A stretch of 34,280 nt of DNA from an uncultured Saprospiraceae bacterium (GTDB lineage Bacteria; Bacteroidota; Bacteroidia; Chitinophagales; Saprospiraceae). The stretch spans positions 1 through 34,280 of the forward strand of contig CALAJP010000248.1 of NCBI GenBank assembly GCA_937922815.1, written 5' to 3'. The translations under genes were made by a program, and so were the position numbers. Below are positions 24,768 through 34,280 of this stretch, one piece after another (positions within the stretch are counted from its first letter, which is position 1; the number at the start of each line of letters is the position of its first letter). The notes beneath the pieces were generated by a model, which was not told the DNA's origin, searched no databases, and saw only the letters and a program-made list of their open reading frames with translations.

Positions 24768-25469
24768 TTAAATCAATCCGTTTTCAATAGCTATTCTTAC
24801 TAAACCCGCAATGTGATTAACATTTAGTTTTCTCATTATATTCTTTCTATGTACGCTTACGGTCTGGTCACTAATGTATAACCTAGATGCCATTTCCTTA
24901 TTGCTTAGTCCCTGTGACAATAATTTCAAAATTTCGGTCTCTCTATTTGTTAGTCGATACAAATTTTGAAATTTATCACTAATCTCTTGTTTCTTAACCG
25001 CCTCTTTTTCAAACACTTCGTTTTTCAATGGAGAAGAATTCACAATTTTAACGCCTGTTCCCGTAAAAACTTTACCATCCATAACGGTTTTAACACCTTC
25101 AATTAATTCGCTTGGATTAGAGTTTTTTAGAATATAGCCATCTACGCCTGCACGCAATACATCTTTGACCATCTTAGAGTCATCATAAGATGTAAATGCT
25201 ATAATTCGTAGTTCGGGAAATTTGGTTTTAATAATAGGTAATAACTCAAATGAAGGTCGTTCGGGCATATTCAAATCAAGAAAAATCAAACTAGGTTTAG
25301 TTTTCCTTATGCCTGTAACTAGGTCGTTAGAATTAGATACAGTTCCTACTACTTCAATATCAATATTTTTTTCAGCTTCTAAGAAATGTTTGATTCCTTG
25401 AACCGTAAAAACGTGATCGTCGGCAATAAGTACCTTTATAGGTTGAATTTTCTGGTCGTGATTTTGCAT
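24768..25469 (-). CDS. NarL/LuxR-family DNA-binding response regulator
   Basis: A 233-residue two-domain regulator. The receiver domain (about residues 11-130) has the acidic pair D17-D18, the phospho-acceptor D65 in LIFLDLNMP, and the signalling Thr/Lys region in IIAFTSYDD and GYILKNSNP. After a linker of about 40 residues, a LuxR-type helix-turn-helix (about 167-233) shows LTNRETEILKLLSQGLSNKEMA and the recognition helix region ISDQTVSVHRKNI. No histidine kinase is encoded nearby, so the partner is elsewhere. It lies 468 bases upstream of the surface-protein block on the same strand and may regulate it. Confidence 0.95.
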   Translation of the reverse strand: MQNHDQKIQPIKVLIADDHVFTVQGIKHFLEAEKNIDIEVVGTVSNSNDLVTGIRKTKPSLIFLDLNMPERPSFELLPIIKTKFPELRIIAFTSYDDSKMVKDVLRAGVDGYILKNSNPSELIEGVKTVMDGKVFTGTGVKIVNSSPLKNEVFEKEAVKKQEISDKFQNLYRLTNRETEILKLLSQGLSNKEMASRLYISDQTVSVHRKNIMRKLNVNHIAGLVRIAIENGLI

Positions 25470-25501
25470 GGTTTAACTTTCGGTTATATTGGGCATAACA
25501 C

Positions 25502-25509
25502 CAAATTTA
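25502..25509 (-). promoter_or_regulatory. Candidate -7 box (TAAATTTG) for the response regulator
   Basis: The minus-strand octamer fits TAnnTTTG exactly, 32 bases upstream of the start codon. The nearest TTG is only 11 bases away, shorter than the usual spacing, so only the -7 element is supported. Confidence 0.35.
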
Positions 25510-25645
25510 TGAAAAAAGTGCAATTGGACTGTGTTTTTTTCTGAATAAAGTTTTTGTAATTAGTCTTCTTTGCGTATTCTTAATTGAAATTAAACTTTCT
25601 TTCGCCTATTTTCGTTAATCTTATTTAGCATATTTAACTGTATCG

Positions 25646-28554
<2,909 letters not shown>

Positions 28555-28661
28555 TTAAAGCATTAGACAGTAAAACACCATACGAATAATAAAACGTTGG
28601 TACGGATTAATGTTTACTACTTTAAATTAAAAAATGAAAAATGTTTGTCGATTGTGCCTTT

Positions 28662-30488
28662 TTAATTTAAAGGTTCCCCCATGTAAATTAACTTATCTCC
28701 CTGAGAAATGTTATCAGCATTATAATTAGATGATAAGATAAGCAATTCATTGGAATTTTTAATAACAAAAAGAGGGATTGACTTAGAGGTACTATTAATT
28801 ATTTTTAAATATTCAATAAATTTCTCTTTACTTTCCAACTCAATTTCATTCATTTCACGACGAGCTCTTTCTACGTTCATCAGATTTAGCAAATCGTCTT
28901 TCATTGGGAATAAGGACAAATCTTTGTTATCTATATTTGGAGAAAGTTCTTTTTCTATAGGTAATCTGTATGCCCCTTTCTCCCCAACTTGAGATTGATA
29001 TTTTTTAATGGCAAATTCATTAACTTCCTTAGAGCCCGTCATTGTAATCAAATAGCCTATATCTACGAAATCAAAACTATCAGATAATTCGTCGGTATAA
29101 ACATTGGTAACGAAAGCTTTTATCCCAGCTTTTTCGGCTAATTCTATATTTTGTCTATTAGAATCAATAATTACAACATCTTTATTTTGTGCTTTTAAAT
29201 ATTCCGCAATAAAGCGAGCTACTGGGTTTCCACCTAAGATTAAGATTCCATCCGCACTTTCCTTTATAACTCCTAATTTTTTGGCCACAAAACGAGCTGT
29301 TGTTGCATTCAACAAAACAGTACCTAATACAATCATAAAAACTAGTGGTGTTATATATTCAGCACCTTCTACTTGTCCCGTTAATTTGATACCAAACAAG
29401 GAAGCTATCCCCGCTGCCACAATTCCTCTTGGACCTACCCATGAGATAAATAATTTTTCATTAAAAGTGCAAGTATTTCCCGTTGAACTAAATACAGCCA
29501 ATGGTCTTAACACGAAAACAACTACGGCAAACAACGCTATGCATTTAATATCCAAAAGAATACTCAATTGTTCCAATGTCATATTTGCCGCTAACAAAAT
29601 AAACAGTATCGCTATCAACAAAACACTTAACGATTCCTTGAAATACAATATATCCTTAATGCTAGGTAAATTCATGTTTCCAAGCATCATTCCCATCACA
29701 ACTACTGACAATAAACCCGATTCATGAGCAATCAAGTCCGATGCCACAAATACGGCTAATACCAAAGCGAGCGTAAATACATTCAATAGATAATGTGGTA
29801 CAAGTTCTTTTTTAATTAATTGAAACAATAAATATGCTGCTGCTGCTCCAATAGCAAAACCCGTTATTACAATTTTAATAAATTGGAGTAATGCGTGAAT
29901 CGTAAATTCTTGACCTCCTGAACCCGATAGAATAAATTCAAAAACCAATACCGCCGTTAAAGCACCTATGGGGTCAATTAATATTCCTTCCCATTTCAAA
30001 ACGGTAGCAATATTTCTTGTCAGAGGAACATTTTGAAGAATTGGGGCAATAACAGTAGGTCCTGTTACAATAATCAGCCCCGCAAATAGAAATGAAATAT
30101 TCCAACTTAAACCTAATATAAAGTGAGTAGCAACCCCAGCTCCTATGAATGTAATTAGTGAGCCTAATGAAATTAACTTTACAATCGCGGGGCCTACATT
30201 TTGGATTTCTTTACGTTTTAAAGTAAGCCCACCTTCGAAAAGAATGACCCCTATTGCTAAAGAAACAAAATGGAATAATAAATTACCTGGAAACAAAAAA
30301 TCATTACAATTAGAAGAATCACTTTGCATTGGCTGAATCCACTTGCAACCGTCTTCTGTGAAGAATGTAGAAAATGGGCCTACCAACAATCCAATCAATA
30401 TCAAAGGTAGTATGGCTGGCAATTTTGTTCTCCAACTAACCCACTGTGCAAAAATTCCTAATATTATGATTGCTGCTAACTCAAGCAT
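28662..30488 (-). CDS. CPA1-type cation/proton antiporter with C-terminal TrkA-N domain
   Basis: A 608-residue protein. Residues 1-400 form about 12 hydrophobic segments with NhaP-type motifs: ILFEGGLTLK, LIIVTGPTVIAPIL, EGILIDPIGALTAVLVFE with the membrane Asp, and FISWVGPRGIVAAGIASLFGI. From about residue 410 there is a Rossmann TrkA-N domain (ILILGGNPVARFIAEYLK, VVIIDSNRQN) and a TrkA-C-like tail. It most likely exchanges Na+ or K+ for protons, with nucleotide control through the cytoplasmic domain. Which cation is used cannot be read from the sequence. It lies upstream of fadH on the same strand, with a 125-base gap. Confidence 0.92.
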   Translation of the reverse strand: MLELAAIIILGIFAQWVSWRTKLPAILPLILIGLLVGPFSTFFTEDGCKWIQPMQSDSSNCNDFLFPGNLLFHFVSLAIGVILFEGGLTLKRKEIQNVGPAIVKLISLGSLITFIGAGVATHFILGLSWNISFLFAGLIIVTGPTVIAPILQNVPLTRNIATVLKWEGILIDPIGALTAVLVFEFILSGSGGQEFTIHALLQFIKIVITGFAIGAAAAYLLFQLIKKELVPHYLLNVFTLALVLAVFVASDLIAHESGLLSVVVMGMMLGNMNLPSIKDILYFKESLSVLLIAILFILLAANMTLEQLSILLDIKCIALFAVVVFVLRPLAVFSSTGNTCTFNEKLFISWVGPRGIVAAGIASLFGIKLTGQVEGAEYITPLVFMIVLGTVLLNATTARFVAKKLGVIKESADGILILGGNPVARFIAEYLKAQNKDVVIIDSNRQNIELAEKAGIKAFVTNVYTDELSDSFDFVDIGYLITMTGSKEVNEFAIKKYQSQVGEKGAYRLPIEKELSPNIDNKDLSLFPMKDDLLNLMNVERARREMNEIELESKEKFIEYLKIINSTSKSIPLFVIKNSNELLILSSNYNADNISQGDKLIYMGEPLN

Positions 30489-30610
30489 GTCTTTTAATTT
30501 TAATTATATAAGCTATAAGCCAAAATTAAAAGAAAAGAAATGTAATTCCACTTTCTTTTAGTTAATTTCTTTCTAAAGTAAAGTGGACTTTGTTTATATT
30601 TCTGATGAAA

Positions 30611-30778
30611 CTATGCGAAAACAATAGTTGGAGTAGCTGATAAAGAGTGTTTCATTTTATTCCTAGGGCATTTTTTACAAGCCTTCCCTTTTTTATACTT
30701 TTTACAACACTTTTTCTTCATCCATAAAGGAGCTTTACCTACTGTCTCGATTGAAATTATTGCTATTGGATAAATCAT
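30611..30778 (-). CDS. Small Lys/Cys-rich peptide (55 aa)
   Basis: An ATG at 30778 opens a 55-codon frame ending TAG at 30611-30613. The first 19 residues are non-polar with a Glu-Thr-Val-Gly centre. The core is strikingly basic with four Cys: KKKCCKKYKKGKACKKCP (about residues 21-38). The tail is unremarkable (HSLSATPTIVFA). I recall a similar CCxKYxKxKxCKxCP pattern from short Bacteroidota proteins but cannot name a family. The Cys arrangement could bind metal, and the basic core could bind nucleic acid. It is an isolated gene on the same strand as the antiporter, 123 bases upstream of that gene's start. The compositional contrast with the surrounding AT-rich DNA supports real coding. Confidence 0.65.
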   Translation of the reverse strand: MIYPIAIISIETVGKAPLWMKKKCCKKYKKGKACKKCPRNKMKHSLSATPTIVFA

Positions 30779-31105
30779 AAAACACGTTATTTAAATTTAG
30801 TCCAAATAAACTAAAATCTCATAAATTAAACAAATTTCGATAGATAATTTTTTTGATTTGATGAAAAATCTATCAAAAAAAGGTTGTTAAACTACCGAAT
30901 TCTTAAAATTCAGTACCGAAGGGTAACTCTTATGCTCATAATGAGTATAATAAAATTAGTAGTTGGTATATTTATGGGATGAGCGATGATATAAATATGG
31001 TTTACCTTGTATCTCGTCATAAATTTCAACTCTATTTTTAATTTTCTTAACGGGTTTAAGAAACAAGAGATAAAACGGAATTCTTTACTAAATTACTGGT
31101 CTTCG
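30779..31105. other. Intergenic region (327 bp) before the TPR gene
   Basis: AT-rich with no evident gene. It contains an inverted repeat TTTTTTTGAT (30848-30857) with 30872-30881 and a competing pairing GATAGAT (30839-30845) with 30868-30874, so two alternative hairpins are possible. The frame of the TPR gene is open from a TTG at 31007 but has no protein-like N-terminus there. Confidence 0.4.
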
Positions 31106-32512
31106 ATGAAGCGTTTTGAATACAATCAAGAAGAATCTATTCTTCACCTAATAAACAAATATGAACAATTAAATGAAAGTGGTCGTTCATATTTCTATGA
31201 AGTAACTGAATATTTAGATATTGCTTCCTATTATTTAGAAGATGAGTCAAACTTCTCTAAAGCCGCTGATGTTATTCACAATGCTTTGTCTCAACACCCT
31301 TTTGCTTCTGACTTATTTGTAAAACTTGCAGAAATCTATTTCTTAAAAAAGCATTTTACTAAAGCAAAAGAAAATATTCTAAAAGCAGCTACTTTTTCGC
31401 CTAACGATACAGAAATAGAGTTATTTCATGCAGAAATACTGATTTCATTATCTAATTTTAGAGGAGCTTTAGATATATTAAATGAAGAAAAGTTCAAACA
31501 TTTATCCGATTCAAAACAAACTGCAGAAGTGTACTATCTCAAGGCCTTAATTTCAGAAAGCCTTAATGAATATCACCAAATGTATAATTGGTTAAAAAAA
31601 GCACTTAGCATAGATTCAAAACACTCGTTTGCTTTAGATAAATTTTGGATTGCCATGGAGATGAAGCAAAAACACAAAGATGCTATTCACTTTTTAGAAA
31701 GCCTAATCGACGAATCTCCTTATAATTATAGATTATGGTACAATTTGGGGCATGCATTTTTAGGATGCAACAGCTTTAGCAAGGCTTCTGTTGCTTTTGA
31801 ATATACCTACCTCATAAAAAAAGATTTTAAATCAGGATATACAGACCGTGCGTTTGCTCTTATTGAAAATAAAAAATACAAAGAAGCTTTAAGTTGTTAC
31901 GAAGAATTTGAAGAGGTTTTTGAAACCAATGATGAAATTTTAGTAAATAAAGGCATTTGTTACCTTAAACTAGAAGACTTAGATCAAGCCAAGCCTTGTT
32001 TCTATAAAGCTCTTATTCATAATCCAAAAGATCATTACGCCTATTTTCAATTGGCTAAATGTGATTTTGAGGGTCAAAATTATCAAAGTGTTGTATCCTT
32101 ACTGCATAAAGCTATAGAAATAAACGACAGTAATGAAAACTACTTTGCGATGCAGGCAGAGGCTTACTTCCAAATGGATAATTTTTCTTTAGCAGCAGAT
32201 GCTTTCCAAAAAGCCATTGATACGGCTCCAGAAACTCCTGTTCTATGGATTCAATACATTAGTTTCCTACTAGATATAGGTGAGTTGAGTGAGGCTCAAA
32301 TTGTTTTTGATGATTCGACCTCTTATTGTAATGGTGCTGAACTTCTCTATGTTCAGTTTTGTATTCTGCATGAACAAGGTAGTTTTAAAGAAGCTAAAAA
32401 CCAATTAATATTGGCTTTAACAGAAAACAAGGATATAGCTCCTATTATTTTCGAAATTTGCCCTCATCTTAGCTCTAATGATAACCTCATAGAGATTATT
32501 GCAGATTTTTAG
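31106..32512 (+). CDS. Tetratricopeptide-repeat (TPR) protein
   Basis: A 468-residue protein with no signal peptide, made almost wholly of about 12 helical-pair repeats. Typical TPR patterns are AKENILKAATFSPNDTE, YRLWYNLGHAFLGCNSFSKA, ALSCYEEFEEVF, AKPCFYKALIHNPKDHYAYF and AADAFQKAIDTAPETP. Such proteins are cytoplasmic interaction scaffolds; the partner is unknown. I place the start at the ATG at 31106, because residues from there (KRFEYNQEESILHLINKYEQL) look like a genuine N-terminal helix, whereas the upstream 33 codons begin with a TTG. Its stop overlaps the end of the remnant gene on the other strand. Confidence 0.9.
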   Translation: MKRFEYNQEESILHLINKYEQLNESGRSYFYEVTEYLDIASYYLEDESNFSKAADVIHNALSQHPFASDLFVKLAEIYFLKKHFTKAKENILKAATFSPNDTEIELFHAEILISLSNFRGALDILNEEKFKHLSDSKQTAEVYYLKALISESLNEYHQMYNWLKKALSIDSKHSFALDKFWIAMEMKQKHKDAIHFLESLIDESPYNYRLWYNLGHAFLGCNSFSKASVAFEYTYLIKKDFKSGYTDRAFALIENKKYKEALSCYEEFEEVFETNDEILVNKGICYLKLEDLDQAKPCFYKALIHNPKDHYAYFQLAKCDFEGQNYQSVVSLLHKAIEINDSNENYFAMQAEAYFQMDNFSLAADAFQKAIDTAPETPVLWIQYISFLLDIGELSEAQIVFDDSTSYCNGAELLYVQFCILHEQGSFKEAKNQLILALTENKDIAPIIFEICPHLSSNDNLIEIIADF

Positions 32513-32808
32513 TTATAGTACCCTAACATTCTTAATTGTTTTGGTTCTCTTTCTATATTGTTTTGATATAGAAGAGCATTCCTTTCATCCAATGATTTCA
32601 TTCTCGAATAAGTTTCAGGATTGGACAATATTCCTTTGCTCCTTAATGAGTAAAATACACTTTATTCCCTTGCCATAATTAACGCAACCAGATTTATTAA
32701 TTCAGTTCTTCTAAAGTAATTACGTTTTAAGTTCCAAAATGGCCTATAAATGTATTTAAACAGCCTTTCAAAAAGATGTTTAGCCTGTTTCTTAACACTT
32801 GTTTTGAT
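32509..32808 (-). pseudogene. C-terminal remnant of an unidentified gene with an in-frame stop
   Basis: On the minus strand, a single reading frame of 100 codons runs from just after a TAG (32811-32809) to a TAA at 32509-32511. It is broken only by one TAA at codon 49. Both halves look protein-like: first AKHLFERLFKYIYRPFWNLK and RRTELINLVALIMARE, then after the stop NPETYSRMKSLDERNALLYQ and EPKQLRMLGYYN. The end overlaps the TPR stop by four bases, as real convergent genes do. No coding continuation is seen upstream. I do not recognise the family. It is probably a decayed gene truncated at its 5' side. Confidence 0.5.
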
Positions 32809-32822
32809 CTAAAATAGAATAT

Positions 32823-32870
32823 GAACCAGACTACTCGTGTAAAGGAATATGTACACACCAACTGTGGTTC
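32823..32870. other. Nested inverted repeat in non-coding DNA
   Basis: GAACCA (32823-32828) pairs with 32865-32870, enclosing GTGTA (32837-32841) with 32852-32856. The loops are 8-10 bases. It may be a structured RNA, a recombination scar or a decayed element end. No promoter or T-run accompanies it. Confidence 0.3.
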
Positions 32871-32952
32871 GTGAAGCTTTAGAGTTATTCCTTTCTACTC
32901 TTCATATTCGTTAGTCTATATTCCTCTTGTTAATGAGTTTAATAAAAACAAA

Positions 32953-32982
32953 AACGGTATAACTGTTTCCAGTTATACCGTT
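32953..32982 (-). terminator. Rho-independent terminator after the right-end dockerin gene
   Basis: A perfect 12-bp stem (32953-32964 and 32971-32982) with a 6-base loop is followed on the minus strand by a T-rich run. It begins 34 bases past the stop at 33017. Confidence 0.9.
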
Positions 32983-33016
32983 CTTATTTATTTATAAGAA
33001 ATAATTTCTATCAAAA

Positions 33017-34280
33017 TTATTTGATAACAACCATTCTTTTAGTCGCAGAGAAATCAGAAGTTTCTAACTGGTAGTAAAGAACACCAGTTGTGTTTAAGTC
33101 AGATTTGCTTAAAGTAACTTCGTTCATTCCTTGAACAAAATCTCCAGCAATTGATTTAACAACTTTACCTGCAACATCATATACAGTAATAACACCTGCG
33201 TCAGCTTTAGCTAATTCAAAGCTAATAGTTGTAACGTCACCGAATGGGTTAGGTGTATTTTGGTGTAAAGCAGTTTTCTCAGCAGCATCGTTGAACGATA
33301 CTTCTAATCTAGCTGCTTGATCAACAGTATAAACATTAGCTTCAGTTAATTTAGAGTTGATAGCGAATACATCAGAAAGTGTTGCATCAGCGTTAGCTCT
33401 TAAGTTAACAGTGAATAAAACATCAGAAGCATCAACTTTAACAGCGTTGTTAGTTACATTCCAAGAAGAAGTAATTAACCCTTCGTTAATGAAGTTGAAT
33501 CCGAAGTTAGATTCGTTTACATTTAATTTACCTGCTTCAGTTCCTACTAAAGATACTGCATCAGAAAGGTTTAATGTAAGTTCGTAAGCTAAGATTTCTT
33601 GAGCTTGAGTAGCTGTTAATTCAACAGCATAAGTGTTACCTGCTTTCAATTGAGCATCTTGAACACCTAATCTAATTACATTAGCATTTCTTGAAGAAGC
33701 CTCGTTAGAGTTTGCAACTGCAGTACCATTAACATCACCAACTTTAACAGCGTAGAAGTTAGCTTGGTCATCAGCACTTAAAGATTTGATATCAACAGTT
33801 TCATTGAAATCTTCACCTAGAGGGAAGTCACTTGTGAAATTGTATGCTTTATCAACAAATCTCCATGAGTTGTTATTCGTAAAGTCAGACTTAGTTCTCA
33901 ATACGATGCTTCTAATTTCAGATAAATCAGATGCACTGATTCTTCCATCATTATTTACATCAGCAGCAATGAATTGGTATGGATTGTCAAATTCTTTCTT
34001 ACCTAAAATGTGAGAAACGATATTAACAATATCTTGAGTATTAACTCCGTTACCAACAGCATCAACTTTTTCAGCAGAAATCTCGTAAGTTGATCCAAAC
34101 TCTAAGTTAGAGAATTGGAACGAACCTTCAGTAGATGTAGATATTTCAGAAACAGCATCTCCTGAAATTGATACATTTACATTTTCAACGTTTTTACCAG
34201 CATAAGTAGAGATAGCACCTGCAACAGAAGCAGCAACACCTGCAGTTCCACATGCTTCGTTAGCTTGTACTAAGAAAGAA
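33017..34280 (-). CDS. Dockerin/cohesin-like surface protein with T9SS tail, C-terminal 420 residues (5' end beyond window)
   Basis: The frame stays open to the right edge. The TTG at 33901 is an internal Leu codon, not a start. In order there are: the end of an Ig-like module (FLVQANEACGTAG), a carboxypeptidase-regulatory-like beta domain, a dockerin module (NTQDIVNIVSHILG, then AADVNNDGRISASDLSEI), the conserved NNSWRFVDKAYNF to VKVGDVNGTA segment, a cohesin-like beta-sandwich (LKAGNTYAVELTAT and later SDVLFTVNLRANA), and a type A T9SS sorting domain (HQNTPNPFGDV, VYDVAGKVVKSI, ending TKRMVVIK). It is closely paralogous to the C-terminal 420 residues of the 1595-aa protein. It should be exported and surface-bound; the size of the missing N-terminus is unknown. 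Confidence 0.92.
   Translation of the reverse strand, partial: SFLVQANEACGTAGVAASVAGAISTYAGKNVENVNVSISGDAVSEISTSTEGSFQFSNLEFGSTYEISAEKVDAVGNGVNTQDIVNIVSHILGKKEFDNPYQFIAADVNNDGRISASDLSEIRSIVLRTKSDFTNNNSWRFVDKAYNFTSDFPLGEDFNETVDIKSLSADDQANFYAVKVGDVNGTAVANSNEASSRNANVIRLGVQDAQLKAGNTYAVELTATQAQEILAYELTLNLSDAVSLVGTEAGKLNVNESNFGFNFINEGLITSSWNVTNNAVKVDASDVLFTVNLRANADATLSDVFAINSKLTEANVYTVDQAARLEVSFNDAAEKTALHQNTPNPFGDVTTISFELAKADAGVITVYDVAGKVVKSIAGDFVQGMNEVTLSKSDLNTTGVLYYQLETSDFSATKRMVVIK

Noticed and set aside
29104-29727. Open frame of 207 codons on the plus strand opposite the antiporter
   Set aside because: It is antisense to a clear CPA1 antiporter with full motifs, has no recognisable domain and a composition typical of the complement of membrane-protein codons.
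31007-31105. 33-codon N-terminal extension of the TPR protein from a TTG
   Set aside because: The start is a TTG and the extension has no TPR character; the ATG at 31106 begins a helix typical of the fold.
33017-33901. A complete 294-residue protein starting at 33901
   Set aside because: The codon there is TTG inside a dockerin helix; the reading frame and domain continue to the right edge, so the gene is 5'-truncated by the window.

Overview
The window comes from an AT-rich member of the Bacteroidota, most likely Saprospiraceae or a close relative (inferred, no search run). The pointers are type IX secretion (T9SS) C-terminal domains of both kinds, a PorP/SprF protein, SprB-type repeats, very large Cys-containing HYR-like surface proteins with type I dockerin modules, and an ExbB-ExbD-ExbD energiser locus with an extra small membrane protein.

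Layout. 1-3803: a truncated XerD-like recombinase, a TMEM220-family membrane protein, then an ExbB/small membrane protein/ExbD/ExbD operon followed by a third, duplicated ExbD with its own terminator. 3876-6787: tRNA-Ser(GGA) and housekeeping genes (TatD nuclease, RNase HI with a viroplasmin-like domain, peptide deformylase, RuvX). 6873-24299: an 17-kb block, all on the minus strand, of six exported proteins. Three carry dockerin modules and type A T9SS tails (579, 1595 and 1684 aa). One is PorP/SprF. One is a 1034-aa protein with cohesin-like domains, SprB repeats and a gliding-type (CHU_C, type B) tail. One is a 258-aa cohesin-like protein with a type A-like tail. 24768-25469: a NarL/LuxR response regulator lies upstream of that block. 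25646-30488: an LpxL/HtrB-like acyltransferase, FadH 2,4-dienoyl-CoA reductase and a CPA1-type cation/proton antiporter with a TrkA-N domain. 30611-30778: a 55-aa Lys/Cys-rich peptide gene. 31106-32512: a TPR protein. 32509-32808: a remnant gene with an in-frame stop. 33017 to the right edge: a fourth dockerin/cohesin-like/T9SS protein, truncated at its 5' end and closely paralogous to the C-terminus of the 1595-aa protein.

How it fits together. The strongest biological theme is a surface-assembly locus. Dockerin-bearing giant proteins and cohesin-like proteins are encoded side by side, all with T9SS export signals, next to a PorP/SprF protein that in known systems supports secretion or surface attachment of the adjacent CHU_C-type adhesin. 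A cohesin-dockerin surface scaffold with no recognisable polysaccharide-degrading enzyme in the window is the main candidate for an undescribed system. The response regulator may control it, but no cognate kinase is present here. The ExbB/ExbD complexes would supply proton-motive energy to outer-membrane transport; any link to the surface block is speculative.
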